A stretch of DNA of 64,000 nt from Adiantum capillus-veneris (GCA_014529385.2 CM043971.1:32691209-32755208), one strand, 5' to 3'; positions 10,315 through 22,616 are shown, numbered from the stretch's first letter. Numbers and translations are program-made. The notes: a model not told the origin generated them from the sequence alone.

Positions 10315-11680
10315 TTAATATGTCAAAAAATCATACCAATCCTTTCTCTGTGAAGATCCATTTGGTCGAAGGTTGCCAGGGGCCTCCAGCCAGAGGCACC
10401 CTAGCACGAAGCCGCTGCAGCAAGAACTCCTTCCAGGGCTCCTCACCTGGAAGGAGTTCTCTGACAATGAACTTCCCAAGAAGAGCTCTGTTGGGTCTAT
10501 GATCCCAAGCCCTCCCTGAGAGCAAGGAAGAGTGATGACCTGCCAAGCCACTTTGGCCCAGGCTATCTGAGTGTCACGCCCTGACCAAAGGAAGTTCCTG
10601 ATCAGTCTCTCTATCTGGTTGATACAAAAACTTGAAAAGATCCAGCAAGAAGTGATGTACCACATAGTAGCCAACAACACCTGGTTGGCCACCAACTCTG
10701 CCTGCCAGAGAAAGTCGTGAGGAGCTCCAATGTAACAACTTCCTCCTGATAGACAAGAAGAGGGGAGCAATATGCTGCTCAGGAGACAAGTCCAAACCAA
10801 CCTGACAACCCAAGTATCGAACTGCAGTCCCTAGGGGAATCCACCTGAAATCCTCACCTGGCATCCAATCGGGCATAGGAGCACTACCAACCAAGAAAGC
10901 CACTATCTTTCTCCAGTTGATCAATGCGCCAGATGCACAACAAAAATTATCAAGAGCCTGCTCACACCTGTGAAGGTTGGCCTCCTGGCCATCCAAGTAC
11001 AAGGCTGAGTCATCTGCAAACTCAGCATCCAGTAGCTCATCTCCCCTAATAGGAAGTGCTAAGCCACGTAAACCAACATGCTGCGACACCAAAAACCTAC
11101 TCATCGCCTCAGCATAGAACAGGAAGAGGAAGGGGGCAAGAGGGAGCCATGTCTGACCGAATGTGTGAGCGTGAAGCGATCACCTCTACCTCCTGAAAAA
11201 AGTACCTGACTGTGTGTCTATATGTACAAAGTTGACACCCCTCTGATCCAAGCATTTGAGAAGCCCATCCTGCCTCCAAAAAGTCCAAGTCAACTCTGTC
11301 GTATGCCTTCTCAAAATCGAGAAGAAGAATCACCAGATCCTCACCACACAGTCGCGCTAGGGTAGAAGCCTCCCAAAAAGTAAAGATGTTGTCAAGGATA
11401 CTACGCTCCTTGACAAAACATGACTGAGTCCCATGTATAATGCTCTCTAGAAGTGGCTGAATCCTCAAACTCAGAGCCTTGGCAAGAATTTTGTAGGCTG
11501 AGTTGAGGATGGCGATGGGACACCACTGTCTAATCTCATCCAAGGAGCCACCCTCCTTGGGAATGAGGGAGATCAGGCCCTCACTCATGCTGTCAGGCAT
11601 CTCTCCTGTGTGCAGAATGTACTGAAAAGCACTACAGAGATCTGCGCTAAGCAAGTCCTCGTACTCCAAGAAAAAACTGG
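10315..11680 (-). pseudogene. LINE (L1-type) reverse transcriptase, copy A, 3' portion
   Basis: On the minus strand, 11669-11109 encodes GLISLIPKEGGSLDEIRQW, AILNSAYKILAKALSLRI, QSCFVKERSILDNIF and VILLLDFEKAYDRV, the fingers and palm blocks of non-LTR reverse transcriptase. After a frame change near 11105, 11104-10574 carries GLRGLALPI and EFADDSALYLD, with the catalytic F-A-D-D, then RYLGCQVG. 10800-10315 carries IERLIRNFLWSG and AWAKVAWQVI from the thumb region. At least two frameshifts make it non-functional. Its right end is cut exactly at 11680 by the CACTA element; 31631-31698 continues it. Endonuclease and ORF1 are absent from this copy. Confidence 0.9.
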
Positions 11681-11860
11681 CACTATGGGAGAATGCTGCT
11701 GTTACCGCACAGCATTACCGCATAAGAGGAGAGAGAGAGCTTCAAGAAAGAGAGAGATTGTATGTTGCAGCCCCGCTGGCGCGTTTTCCAATTTTTCCGT
11801 GATTATTACCGCACGTATTACTGCATATATAGCCGCCCATATTACCGCAATAGAAAACGT
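11681..11860. repeat. CACTA left TIR and subterminal TTACCGC motifs
   Basis: After the terminal CACTATG, the motif TTACCGC occurs near 11702, 11715, 11807 and 11843, with variants such as TATTACTGCA. CACTA transposases typically bind many short subterminal motifs in both orientations, so these are candidate transposase binding sites. The same motif recurs in the right end and near the internal promoter. Confidence 0.65.
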
Positions 11861-12988
11861 ATCCACGCGGCCCATTCCTCTCCCACTTTTCCCTTTCTAT
11901 AAATCCTATTCTATTTTGTTACTTTTCAGAAATTGGTACCCCCTTTTTGCATGGAGTGTAAGAAATCCCATTCTCATTGGGATTTTTAGTACCTCTCTTC
12001 TCTTTGCTTGCATCATCTATTGGTATGATTCTCCTACTCTACTCATTTGTACTCCATGAGATTCTATATCAAAAAATACTTTGTTTCCACCTCAAAATCT
12101 TATGTCAACTATGCATTCATATGGAAATGGCAAGCGAACGATGATCAAAATTGTATTGTCTTGCATTTATAAACAAATAGCCCTTTTGTACAGCATAAGT
12201 AGAGAAAGAAGACAAAATCCAAAAGATATTTATTAATTTTTATCCTCCAAGAGATCTCTACAAGTGCTTACATCCATGTCCAACCCCATGGTAGCTAAAT
12301 CAACAAATAAATCTATTGATTCATCCTCTACAGCCTCTCCTATTGAATCATCATCATCCTCTCCATCCTCGTCCTCCTCTTCACTATGGTTGGTTATTGG
12401 GAATGGTTGGTTCTCCTCGACCTCAACTACATCATCGTCATTGGTGTCTTCTTGAGATGGTATGGTGGGATCTGCCAAAGTCTCTATGTTCATATCTGCA
12501 AAGATAGATCTGCTCCATGGTGTGACTGGAATAACATACCAAAGTCGTCTTCGGCAAGGCACGTAAAACACCTGTAGGTCATAGAGCAAACAACAACATG
12601 AATGTAGTTTTATATGTATCATATAATGTTTTAGTGAGTTGCACATGGACTTTACCTGCTCACAACTACTAGGTTGCACCAAGTTGTCGGTCTTCCCGCG
12701 ATGAAATTGCCCGGAGTCTACCATATAGAGCCCATTCTCATGTCTCTTAACCTCACCCACAAACCATCGGCAGTCAAAGAGATATTTGTGAAATGTTCTG
12801 AAATCCACTTTGATTATCCTCTCTATTGTTCCACATTCCCTCACCTCTTGTGTTGTCGTGTCAAAGTTTCCCATAACTCCACTATCGTGAGTGGTTCGAC
12901 GCTCATCTATCTTGCGGGTTCCAAAATGACGTCCTTCGGACCACATCATAGAGTTGAATGTGAAGGCCTGCAAAAACCAATCAAGATA

Positions 12989-12990
<2 letters not shown>

Positions 12991-13049
<59 letters not shown>

Positions 13050-13085
13050 ACACATACACACACACACACACTCGCACACACACAC
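12991..13085. repeat. (GA)n followed by (CA)n microsatellite
   Basis: GA runs from about 12991 to 13045 and passes into interrupted CACACA to 13085, within an intron of the transposase gene on the opposite strand. Ser-Leu and Arg-Glu open frames across it are artefacts. Confidence 0.9.
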
Positions 13086-14653
13086 TAAACACATTGAGTA
13101 TATTACCCTTGGATCCTCGCGCGTACACCCATTCTTTAGGGCTTATTTGTTCTCCTTGTGCCTTGGCATTGGTCATGGCATTGTGTATCCACCCAACTGG
13201 AATTAGATCAGGGTATTTGGCAAGCTCTTTAGGAAAGGGAGGTGCTCGCCTATCGCCAGGCGACCTCTTCCATGCTTCCCTCTCCCTTTGTCTCGTTGTA
13301 CGCACCTCCACATACATATCCACCCATTTGCCCATGATGGGAGCATTGAGTAGACAATGGTTGTTGACTATGGATTGAAATTCCCTATCCAAAATCAAGA
13401 GAGAGCCTTTCCCACTTGGAATGTTTGCGTGTTTTTTTGGATCCTCTTCCTCCGTCTTTAAATGAGGCAATGATGGGTCTATTGTGAAAAGATATTGAGA
13501 GACATACACAAAAGCCTCTTGTACAATCCAACCCTCTGCCATGCTTTCCTGAACACATGAAACCATTAGTGATTAAAGTAACCAATAAAAAGCGTTGTGA
13601 ATACAATCCAATCCTAATAAGGTTTAAGGCTTACGATCGATGAATACCTCTAGTTGTGATCGTAGCCTTACAAAGTCTTTCAAGGTCTTTAGGAACCTCT
13701 CAAGAAAGAACATCCACCTGGAGTGAACCACACCACAAATGGCTATCTCCTCAACAAGATGCAGCAATAGGTGAATTTGGCTAACAAGGATAGAACGTGG
13801 GAATGCATCCTCAATAGCACAAGTTGCTTCAATCGCTAGAAGTCGAGCTGTTGGAATGGCGGAAACTTCGATTTCTTTGGAACTCACAAACCTGTAACCA
13901 AAAAACCCTTCATAATCTTCTTAGTCTTCAAAGTAAAGTTTAGGAGGAAGGATCAAATGTGCTATACCTGACAACTTCTCCCACCTTGAATATTGCAGCC
14001 TTTACCTTCGTGTCCGCAAATCCACTAATGCTAATTGGAAGCACAAACTATTGCACAAACAAAAAGACTTATTAGTATCCAGAACCCTAAACCACATACA
14101 CACACACTCACATATACACACACATACACACACACACACACACATTACCTGAAGAATCTTGTGCCAATCATGGGATTTGAGCCCATACAGTTGTGTGGAT
14201 CCTCCTTTCTTAGTTTTAGTGAAGGCACCGTTGAGCGAACGCATATAACCTGTTGGAGTACGGATGGATGCAATGACTTTTTTCATCCGCTCTTGATCCA
14301 CCCTTGATAGAATCCAAGGTGCCTTTGGAAGAACCATCTTCCCTCGAGGCCCCATGCGAGGTGTGGCCAAAGGAGGGAGCCTCCTTATGGCCCTCGTGTC
14401 CTCTCTAGCCCCCAATGAATCTTTCTTGCCTACTATGCGATCCCATATAGCTTGCCCAACATTTTTGAACACATGCATTGGATCCAATAGGTGTTAGATT
14501 TTCAATGAAGCCCAATAGGGTAGTGATAAGAAAATAGAGTACCTAGACATACCCCTAGGTGGATCATTGGGAGGAGGCAATGTGTTGTGATGCTCGTTCC
14601 AATGTCTTGCCCAATCGGCCATGGTCCAATGGAGTGGCTCCATCCCATTGCAC

Positions 14654-14889
14654 GGTGGAGCATAAGATCGATGTGTGGGCGGCAAGAAGCGATGGTTATT
14701 GGGGTAGATCACCTTACCAAGTAGAGCGGGTCTCTCTGTCACGAGGGAGGGTCCACAAGTTGGGCATGCATGGTGGAGCATAAGATCGATGTGTGGGCGG
14801 CAAGAAGCGATGGTTATTGGGGTAGATCACCTTACCAAGTAGAGCGGGTCTCTCTGTCACAAGTGAGGGTCCACAAGTTGGGCATGCAC
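14654..14889. repeat. 118-bp tandem duplication inside the transposase gene
   Basis: The segment starting GGTGGAGCATAAGATCGATG at 14654 recurs at 14772. The two 118-bp copies differ at only about three bases (for example CACGAGGG versus CACAAGTG). The length is not a multiple of three, so the duplication shifts the transposase frame. High similarity implies the duplication is recent relative to the element. Confidence 0.92.
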
Positions 14890-16559
14890 TATGTCCAGAT
14901 GTCGATAGTCCTACAAAAACAAAAGACGTAACCGCATATAAGTGACCAATGCAAAGACATTAAAGAGCGTTACAAAGTATAAGCTTACCAGAAATCACTC
15001 CAAGCTAGGGGTAATCATGTATGGTCCACATGAGAATGCACTTGATCATTGTGTGCCGATCACGAAGTGGTCTTGATACATCAAAAACATCTATGCCGTT
15101 CCATAGCTCTTGAAGCTCTTCAATCAAAGGTGCTAAATATACATCCATGTTCTTCACCTTGTGTTTTCCTGGGACTAGAAGAGAGAGCAAAATGTTCCCC
15201 TTCTTGGTTGACTCCCATGGTGGAATGTTGTAGTTCACAACAACCACTGGCTAAGTACTCCAGACCGATGCCCAAATGGGTTTACCCCATCACTAGCCAG
15301 ACCAAGCCTCAAGTGACGAGGCTCTTCTCTAAACTCCGGCCATGTCTGCTCAATGTGTTGCCATGCCGGCGAGTCAACCGGCACTCTCATAACCCCATCG
15401 ATGGAGCGATTTGTCATATGCCATGTAAGAAGCTCGCTTGTTCCTTTGGTGCTGAACATGTGCTTGATGCGGGGAATGAGGGGAAAATGACGAAGAACCT
15501 TGCGAGGTATTGTGGTTCCTTGCATTCCCTCTTTGTACCTTGATTCTCCACACTCGGGGCAAGCATCAAGCCCTGCATGTTCATTGCAGAATAGCACCCA
15601 ATCATTGACACATGCATGTATGCGATCATAGTCCATCCCAAGCCCTGTCACCACCTGTCGTGCCTTCCTTCGATTTTCTGGAAGATGATTGCCTTTAGGC
15701 ATCATCTTGCCTAATAGCCTATGACATAATTAAAGAACACTCGTTATTGCATATAACCACGAAAAAAACTCACAACTAACACTTATTACACTTAAACGTA
15801 CCTCAATAGTGCATCGACCCCTGCATTGCTCCATCCAAACATTGCTTGAATATTCAAGATCTCAAGAGATGCTCGTAATATGGAGTAGGATCATCCCTCG
15901 TAAAGAGCGGTGTGTGTTGCCTCTAGCAATGAATCTTTGGTTTTTTGGGCGGCTTCTTCACATGCACACTCAGGCTCACACTCATTCGCCGCCTCATGTG
16001 CAAGAAGATCCTCAACCATATTGTGCAAATGATCTTCCTCCACCTCCATTTGGGGCGGGGTGGTGGGGAGATCCCCATATGTGGTGGATGTAGGATGCGC
16101 ATACGCTCATGTTGACCCACCCACATTGGACGGTGGGTGTGACCCCCCTCCCATGACTGCTTCCTGGCGCAATCACTCTTCCGTTCTCCTTCCGCCTCCG
16201 CCCCCGATCACACTCCAATGGGGAGCGACATCAATGGATGCCAAAACCCTCGGATCGCTAGTTTCCATTCGAGCGCGTTTTCTCGGATCGTCCCATAGTC
16301 CATAATCATCCACGTGAGCCAAGCATATATGCCGAAGCCGTGCAATCGCACGCTTACATCGCGTACATGGACATGGTAGTCGCTCACTCAACCATCGAGT
16401 TCGTTCCACGCCAACCGGCGGACCCACGTCATCCCAATCGAGCTGCACACACGACCACACACTAAATAAGAAAAAATTAAATAAGAAAAAGAAGAATCAA
16501 GAATGTTGGTACTGACATGACTGACACTCATTAAAGATAGAGGGGACTGTAAGGTAAAG

Positions 16560-16860
16560 AGGTGGGTACAAGAGGTCATGCAATCGGCGTAACATTAATG
16601 TCTCATCAGAGATATTCGCGGTAATACACGCAGTAATACATGCAGAAGTAGGCACGATAATACGCGTGGTAAAATTTCCAGCAAAGTTTTTTATATAAAG
16701 GGGGCATCTACGTGCCCCCGCGAAATTGAATGCCAAAAATTCAAAAACGAGCTCCTCTTCTGCGCGGATCTGTTTCCCTCTCCATCTCCAACCTCTATTA
16801 CTCTCTTCATCTCCATCCCCACCATATCCAAGCGATCGAGGTCACGATTGTAAGTGCTTG
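16560..16860 (+). promoter_or_regulatory. Candidate promoter and leader exon of the plus-strand CACTA gene
   Basis: TTTTTTATATAAAGGGGGC at about 16686-16704 is a good TATA box on the plus strand. Upstream, 16609-16680 holds several copies of the element's own subterminal motif (GCGGTAATA, GCAGTAATAC, GATAATACGC, GTGGTAAAA). Downstream is a pyrimidine-rich leader (TTTCCCTCTCCATCTCC) ending at a 5' splice site GTAAGT near 16850. The next good 3' splice site is TGTAG at about 18679, just before the ATG at 18683. I infer a non-coding first exon and an 1.8-kb intron. Sharing of motifs between promoter and ends would allow the transposon protein to regulate its own gene, as TnpA does in En/Spm. Confidence 0.5.
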
Positions 16861-16887
16861 AACTCTCCCTCTTTCTTCTCGTTCTTC

Positions 16888-16890
<3 letters not shown>

Positions 16891-16969
<79 letters not shown>

Positions 16970-17040
16970 ATGCATACACATTGCTCACACACACACACAC
17001 ACACATGCACTAACATGCACACACACACACACACACTATT
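16891..17040. repeat. (CA)n microsatellite, interrupted
   Basis: Long runs of CACACA with occasional other bases, merging on the right into the palindrome array. Thr-His and Val-Cys open frames here are repeat artefacts. Confidence 0.95.
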
Positions 17041-18350
17041 TTGTGCACAATCACACACTAATGCCCGCATTAGTGCGTGCATGCGTTACAAGCACACACT
17101 AATGCTTGCATTAGGGTATGCTTGTGCATGCATTAGTGTGCAAACACACTAATGCATGCACAAGCACACCCTAATGCAAGCATTAGTGTGTGCAAGCATT
17201 ATACAAACACACTAATGCAAGCATTAGTGTGTGATTGTGCACAAATTAATGTGTTTTCACACACTATTTTGTGCACAATCACACACTAATGACCGCATTA
17301 GTGCGTGCATGCGTTACAAGCACACACTAATGCTTGCATTAGGGTGTGCTTGTGCATGCATTAGTGTGTGTTTAGGGTGTGCTTGTGCACACACTAATGC
17401 ATTAGTGTGTGTTTAGGGTGTGCTTGTGCACACACTAATGCATGCACAAGCACACCCTAATGCAAGCATTAGTGTGTGTTTAGGGTGTGCTTGTGCACAC
17501 ACTAATGCATGTACAAGCACACCCTAATGCAAGCATTAGTGTGTGCTTGTAACGCATGCACACACTAATGCGGGCATTAGTGTGTGATTGTGCACACATT
17601 ATTTTGTGCACAATCACACACTAATGTCCGCATTAGTGTGTGCATGCATTATACACACACACACACACACACACACTAATGCTTGCATTAGTGTGTGATT
17701 GTGCACAAGTTAGTGTGTTTTCACACACTAATTTGTGCACAATCACACACTAATGCAAGCATTAGTGTGTGCATGCATTAGTGTGTTTTTACACACTAAT
17801 TTGTGCCCAAGCACACACTAATGATGCATTAGTGTGTGCATGCATTATACACACACTAATGCAAGCATTAGTGTGTGTGTGTGTATAATGCATGCATTAG
17901 TGTGTGCTTGCATTAGTGTGTGATTGTGCACAAATTAGTGTGTTTTCACACAATACACTATTTTGTGCACAAGCATTAGTGTGTGTGTGTATAATGCATG
18001 CATTGTGCACAAAATAGTGTGTTTGCACACACTAATTTGTGCACAATCACACACCAATGCAATCATTTGTGTGTGCTAGAGAGGTGTGTTTCCACACACC
18101 AATTTGTGTCCAAGCACACACTAATGCAAGCATTAATGTGTGCATACCTCTCTAGCACACACTAATGCTTGCATTAGTGTGTGCTTGTGCACAAATTAGT
18201 GTGTCTACACACTAATGCATGCACAAGCACACACTATTGTGAGCATTGGTGTGTGAAAAAATTGCACACACTAATGCAAGCATTAGTGTGTACATGCGTT
18301 ACAAGCACACACTAATGCAAGCATTAGTGTGCATGCGTTACAAGCATACC
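17040..18350. repeat. Palindromic array of ACACACTAATGC and GCATTAGTGTGT
   Basis: Dozens of copies of the 12-mer ACACACTAATGC and its exact complement alternate over 1.3 kb. They are often separated by only AA (for example near 17206 and 17750), giving perfect 26-bp hairpins. Second-order palindromes TTGTGCACAA and TGCATGCA separate them. Larger blocks are repeated, for example around 17273-17390 against 17040-17140, and TTTAGGGTGTGCTTGTGCAC three times at 17370-17490. The array probably lies in the leader intron of the plus-strand CACTA gene. The embedded CACTAATG includes the element's terminal pentamer. Confidence 0.92.
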
Positions 18351-18682
18351 AAAACATACCTCCATGTGGGTGTGTGATGATGTTGATTGAGACCCCAATG
18401 GTCACCGAGAAGCCCAACGGTCTATTAAGGTCCAACACACACACACACTAGATTAATTTCTTTGCCACACACTAACGCACACACACAATAGATTAATTAG
18501 AAGCACACACACACACACACTCTCTCTCTAAATGGATGCAAAAAAAAAAAAGCACATAAACCATTTCTTAAATAGGAGATAAAAGGAATCCTATGCAAGG
18601 AGGAATCCTATGCAATAAAGAATCTCACTTTGACTAAAATCCAATGTTAATTAGGGTCCCTTTTTTTGTGAAATTGTAGGAT

Positions 18683-20155
18683 ATGGCATCCTCTTCCACG
18701 CCCGGCTATCGATCCATAGAGGACTTTCTCGCCGAGGGCCTCTCTTACGAGGACGCTTGTGATGCTTACTACTCGCAGTCTTCCTCCCACCAGTCACAAT
18801 CCACCTTCGGCTTTCGATGGTTCCGAGATGCAATACACGACCCCGACCTCGAGAGGGCATACCGCGCCTAGGTAGAGTGGCTATCCTCGCAGTAGAGTCT
18901 TCTAGGGCGGTACACACTAGCACAGTTGGCTGCCTATGGGCTCTCACCGCTTGCGACACCGGGCGTCAGCATTCCGATCGTGTAGAGTGTGCCTCCCAAT
19001 GGGCCTCCCTCCACCTTACCCTCGACTTTCCCGTCACCCGCAGCTCCCTCCACCTTGCATTCGCAGCGATCCACGCCTGCACTGTCGAGTTATCCGTCGC
19101 CTACACCACCCAGCAGTTCGAGCTCGGGCCAGCGCTCTTCGGGTGGCCAGCGCTCTTGCCGTAGTGGTGTCTCACGCTCTCGTCGAGGTAGTGGCTCGTG
19201 CTGCTTTGGTGGTGGAGGGGGCAGTGCTACAGATTCACCTCCTCTTACACCCCGACCTCCTCGCTCACCCCTTGGAGCTCCACATGAGGATGAGGACCGC
19301 GATGCGCCCGCCCCGGACGCTCGTGGCTACCACTATTATATACATCGAGGGGGGGGAGGTGGATCTAGGTTCCTCTTTGGGGAGGACATTTCGAGGGCAC
19401 CTTAACCAGCTCATCCACTCGACATACCAAGATTTCTTTAAATCTTTCAAAGATCAGGACCCAACCGACTTGACGTACATTCACACGACATTGCTCATGC
19501 GGTTCCCTAATCCGGAAGTGGAAGAGTTCTCCAGGCAATGGCTCGAGGAGTACGTCAAGAATTTCTTCAAAAATAAGAAGTCCAGTGTGCGGAGGGCGGC
19601 AAAGAGAACATTTGAATATGAGGGTCACAACTATCGCCCTGGAAATGTTCACGACGAGGAGTGGGAGAAAGCCCAGGGCGAGCTGGAGGACGAGAGAGCG
19701 GCAGGTGCTAGGGCGCACACTCGGCAGGTGGAGGCGAGGGCGCAGCAAACGCCCACGCATTACGGCTCGGGCGGAAAAGCAGCATGGAAAGATAAATTTG
19801 TGAGTGCGCGTATTTTCATTTGAATTGATTTAATTTGTGATGATAAGGTTAGGTTTGTGATATTTTTTAATTGATATACAACAAAATATTACTATGACCC
19901 GCCCAAGCCGAGAGATCCAGAGATATAGAGAGAGCCACTCCGAATATCAGATATGGTGCTGGCTTTATGAAAACAAAAAAATCAATCGCAACGAATTTGA
20001 AAATGCATGTCGTACACTACAGCCTGTAAGTGTGAACTTTTTTTTTTTAATGAGTGCATGCAAAATTATGTATCCATTTGTATTAATTAAAGTTTTTGTT
20101 GTTTTTTTCTTTTCCAGAGTCAGGGAGTCCCTCGAGAGGTCCCAGGATCCGAGTA
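18683..20155 (+). pseudogene. Second CACTA gene (TnpA/Transposase_24-like), broken
   Basis: The ATG at 18683 opens a frame starting MASSSTPGYRSIEDFLAEGL that meets TAG codons near 18869, 18892 and 18982. It continues as a Pro/Ser-rich chain to about 19400, then shifts frame into GHLNQLIHSTYQDFFKSFK, PEVEEFSRQWLEEYVKNFF, RAAKRTFEYEGHNYRPGN and HYGSGGKAAWKDKF (to about 19795). After an intron, SREIQRYRESHSEYQIWCWL and a splice donor near 20028 follow, then a last exon near 20118. The basic, aromatic C-terminal region resembles the plant transposase (Ptta/En/Spm) family that binds subterminal motifs. The stop codons are all TAG, consistent with CAG to TAG changes. The family call is moderate. 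Confidence 0.6.
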
Positions 20156-20504
20156 GCTCAATCCTCCAAGTGTTTTTGGGCCCGTCTTCTTTTGGCCACA
20201 GTTGTATAGCCCCCATGTATCGCTTATTTGGACAATTTTGTAATATCCAATATAATTAAACGCTTGATTTTGGCCCAAAGTCTTCTTTTGGCCACAGTTG
20301 TAGCCGCCATGCATCGCCTATTTGGGCAATTTTGTAATGAACAGTTTCTCCAATATAATTAAACATTTGATTTTGGCCCAAAGTTTTTGTGCAATGAAAT
20401 TGTTGTTTTTTTATTTATTAAATGTATAGGAAAAACAAGGCAAATGACCATTTGGATGGGTCCTACCAAGGACCATCCAAATGGTCATTTGCTTTTTTTT
20501 TTTA

Positions 20505-20598
20505 AAATACTCGCGTGCGCGGTAATAGTTGCGGTTATTCTTACGGTAAGGCCCGCGGAAATAAGCGCGGAAGTATATCCGAGCCGATTACCGCGCGC
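20505..20598. repeat. Right subterminal region of the CACTA element, left part
   Basis: GCGCGGTAATAG, GTTGCGGTTATTC, TTACGGTAAG and GATTACCGCGCGC carry the GGTAA/TTACC subterminal motif. The region is cut at 20598 by the Ty3/gypsy element and resumes at 31505. Confidence 0.7.
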
Positions 20599-21764
20599 TG
20601 TCGTGCTGTGACACGTACATAGTGGGAACGCATGCTACAAGATCTATCTTGTATTTTTCTAGATACATAATTATATTTCTTATAGTGTACATATGCATAT
20701 TTAAGTATAATAATAAGCCTACTATCTCATCCTATTATTTTTCTCAAGGGTAACATATCCTTACTTTACCATCAGAAAATACTATGGGAAAAGCATCAAT
20801 AGCTCTGCCTCTTTAACTTGGGGCAAAAAGCATTGATTCTTTATTTCTACTATTTCATTATCATTTCACACCCTAGCTAGATCCTATATCTAGGGTAAAC
20901 TCCAATATATATATATTCTATGTATTTTTTATACTTTTCTTATATTTCTTTTTAAATAGCTACAAGGAGAGAATCAAATCCTAGTGGGACACTAGGTGGC
21001 ATGATTTCAAAGATACACTTATTTTAATGCATTATTGCAAGCATGATTACAAAACTTTGTCAAGGAGCAATGTCATGCTTTCATATGGCATGAGGTGTCC
21101 TTTGGAATTAAATGAAAGTCTAGGCTAAGGAGACCACATGAAGACTTTTTCTGCCATAAATGGACCCTATTTTGGTGAATTTTTTACACAAGGTTCCAAT
21201 CCGAATTGGAAAACGATTTTAAAATGAAAATCGTAGCTAATGAGCTGAAGTTTTTGCCCATATTTTTACTTTTTTATTTGGAGCCACGGTTGAGGAGATA
21301 TGATCAAAATACGGGACCCCAGTCTGCCCACATCATGCAGGGACAACTCATTTCCAACTTTTCCAATTCCTGTTCACACTGGCTCCTCTCTTCTTGTGTA
21401 AACCCTTGGGGGTTCCCTTCACCTATAAAAGGGGACCTCTTCTTCCTTGGAAGGAACTCAAGCATTCAAGCCATTGATGAGAGGAATTCTCGAGGGAGTG
21501 AGTAGTAATGCCTAATTGTACTTAGCCATTAACATAAGCCCAAGCCTACACTTTCTCCTAGAGGGAGACTAGCCATTCTTGCAACAAGATAACCTTGGAA
21601 GATCAACTCTAATCAAAGAAGGTCTTGCACTTGGTGTATCAATCAAAGTGGAATTATCCACTCTTCTTCTCTCTCCATCAATAATGGTGCCAAAGGGTTT
21701 GTCAAGTAAGATGTGTTCTACATTGATGTTTTCTTGATTTCTTGTTGTTTTCTTTTTCATCTCT

Positions 21765-21805
<41 letters not shown>

Positions 21806-22610
21806 CTCCTTAACCAAATCTATCTCTCTCACTCTTAGTAATTCATCCTCTCTACAAATTTTAGGTTCTCTTTGCTACAGGTACATCTCTCCCCGCAGTA
21901 TCCTTATTGTCTACGGGCAAGAATAGGGCTTGGGAGGGAAAATTATCATCTCTTCACTTCTCTCATATCTACATTTCTCACATACTATCCTAGATGAATA
22001 ACCCACATGATGATCATTTCTATCGCTTTCACTCTGTACAATCTATTAGAATTAACGTATGGATTAGCCGTAAAATACACTTTCAACAACGTATAGTGTT
22101 TCTCTTTCGCCCTGAAAGGCTCAATGAAATACTTCTATCACCGGATCCCATCATACTACCTCTCATAGACTATAATTTTTCTTTTGATGTAAGCGTAGTT
22201 ATCTTGCTATGAACCAAGAGGATTTGTACACACAATTAATCCCAATCACTAGACAAAATATATATATTATGGTAAGCACAAAACTACAATTCCAAAGAAC
22301 AATTCGTAGCCTATTTGGTCAGCCAAGAGTGAATTCCATTAACCCTTTCATATTACCCATGATACGATATGACCATAGCCTTGATGTTTTCATCTTCGTA
22401 TTGTTTTGACATTCTCTTTTGCATTCTTTCTTTGTGTGTGTGAATGCAAGAGAAAAAGAGTGAGTCTTCTTTGATTGAACTTCTTTCCAAACCCTAGTCT
22501 TCATGGCATCTATGGTTTAACTCTTTCATATAGTTTTTGTTGAGTTCTCTCACAAACTCTCACAGCCATAAGCCCAGTGCTTTCCTGGCAAGACCGCAAA
22601 TTTCTCGACA
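20599..22610 (+). repeat. 5' LTR of the nested Ty3/gypsy element
   Basis: It starts TGTCGTGCTGTGACACG and ends AAATTTCTCGACA. It contains CACCTATAAAAGGGGACC near 21420, a strong TATA box, followed by a likely transcription start region, and a (TA)n tract at 21771-21801. Short frames conserved between the two LTRs (21994-22212 and 22209-22409) need not be coding, because the LTRs are near-identical as a whole. Confidence 0.95.
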
Positions 22611-22616
22611 TATTTT

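Larger units (their letters stand above)
12233..16470 (-). pseudogene. CACTA transposase (TnpD-like) with DUF4218 and DUF4216-type regions
   Basis: Minus-strand exons in order: a transposase-associated zinc region (RLPCPCTRCKRAIARLRH, about 16395-16300); a linker ending in NIQAMFGWSNAGVDALL (about 15850-15810); a Transposase_21-like core, 15705-15005 (MMPKGNHLPENRRKARQVV, CNEHAGLDACPECGESRY, LASDGVNPFG, then VVVVNYNIPPWESTKKGN); DPMHVFKNVGQAIWDRIVG and YGLKSHDWHKILQ (14487-14150); a DUF4218-like block with HLVEEIAICGVVHSRWMFF (13780-13700); SGVMGNFDTTTQE and FHKYLFDCRWFVG of a DUF4216-like block (about 12880-12770), then VFYVPCRRRLWYVI; and an acidic tail to 12235. Microsatellites at 12991-13085 and 14097-14146 sit in introns. 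A frameshift near 15250, a TAG near 15007, a TGA near 15895 and the 118-bp duplication at 14654-14889 inactivate it. The protein would cut and join the element ends. Confidence 0.88.

Noticed and set aside
11681-11720. Right TIR at 20619 (CATAGTG inside the Ty3 LTR)
   Set aside because: This CATAGTG lies 20 bases inside the retrotransposon LTR and is present in both LTRs; the true CACTA right end is at 31630, where the TGG duplication and LINE flank match.
17040-18350. CRISPR-like array
   Set aside because: The repeats are palindromic and abut each other without unique spacers of constant length, and the context is a plant CACTA transposon.
21994-22409. Two small proteins encoded in the LTR and conserved in the second LTR
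   Set aside because: The whole LTR is about 98.6% identical between copies, so conservation of the frames adds no evidence; no domain is visible.
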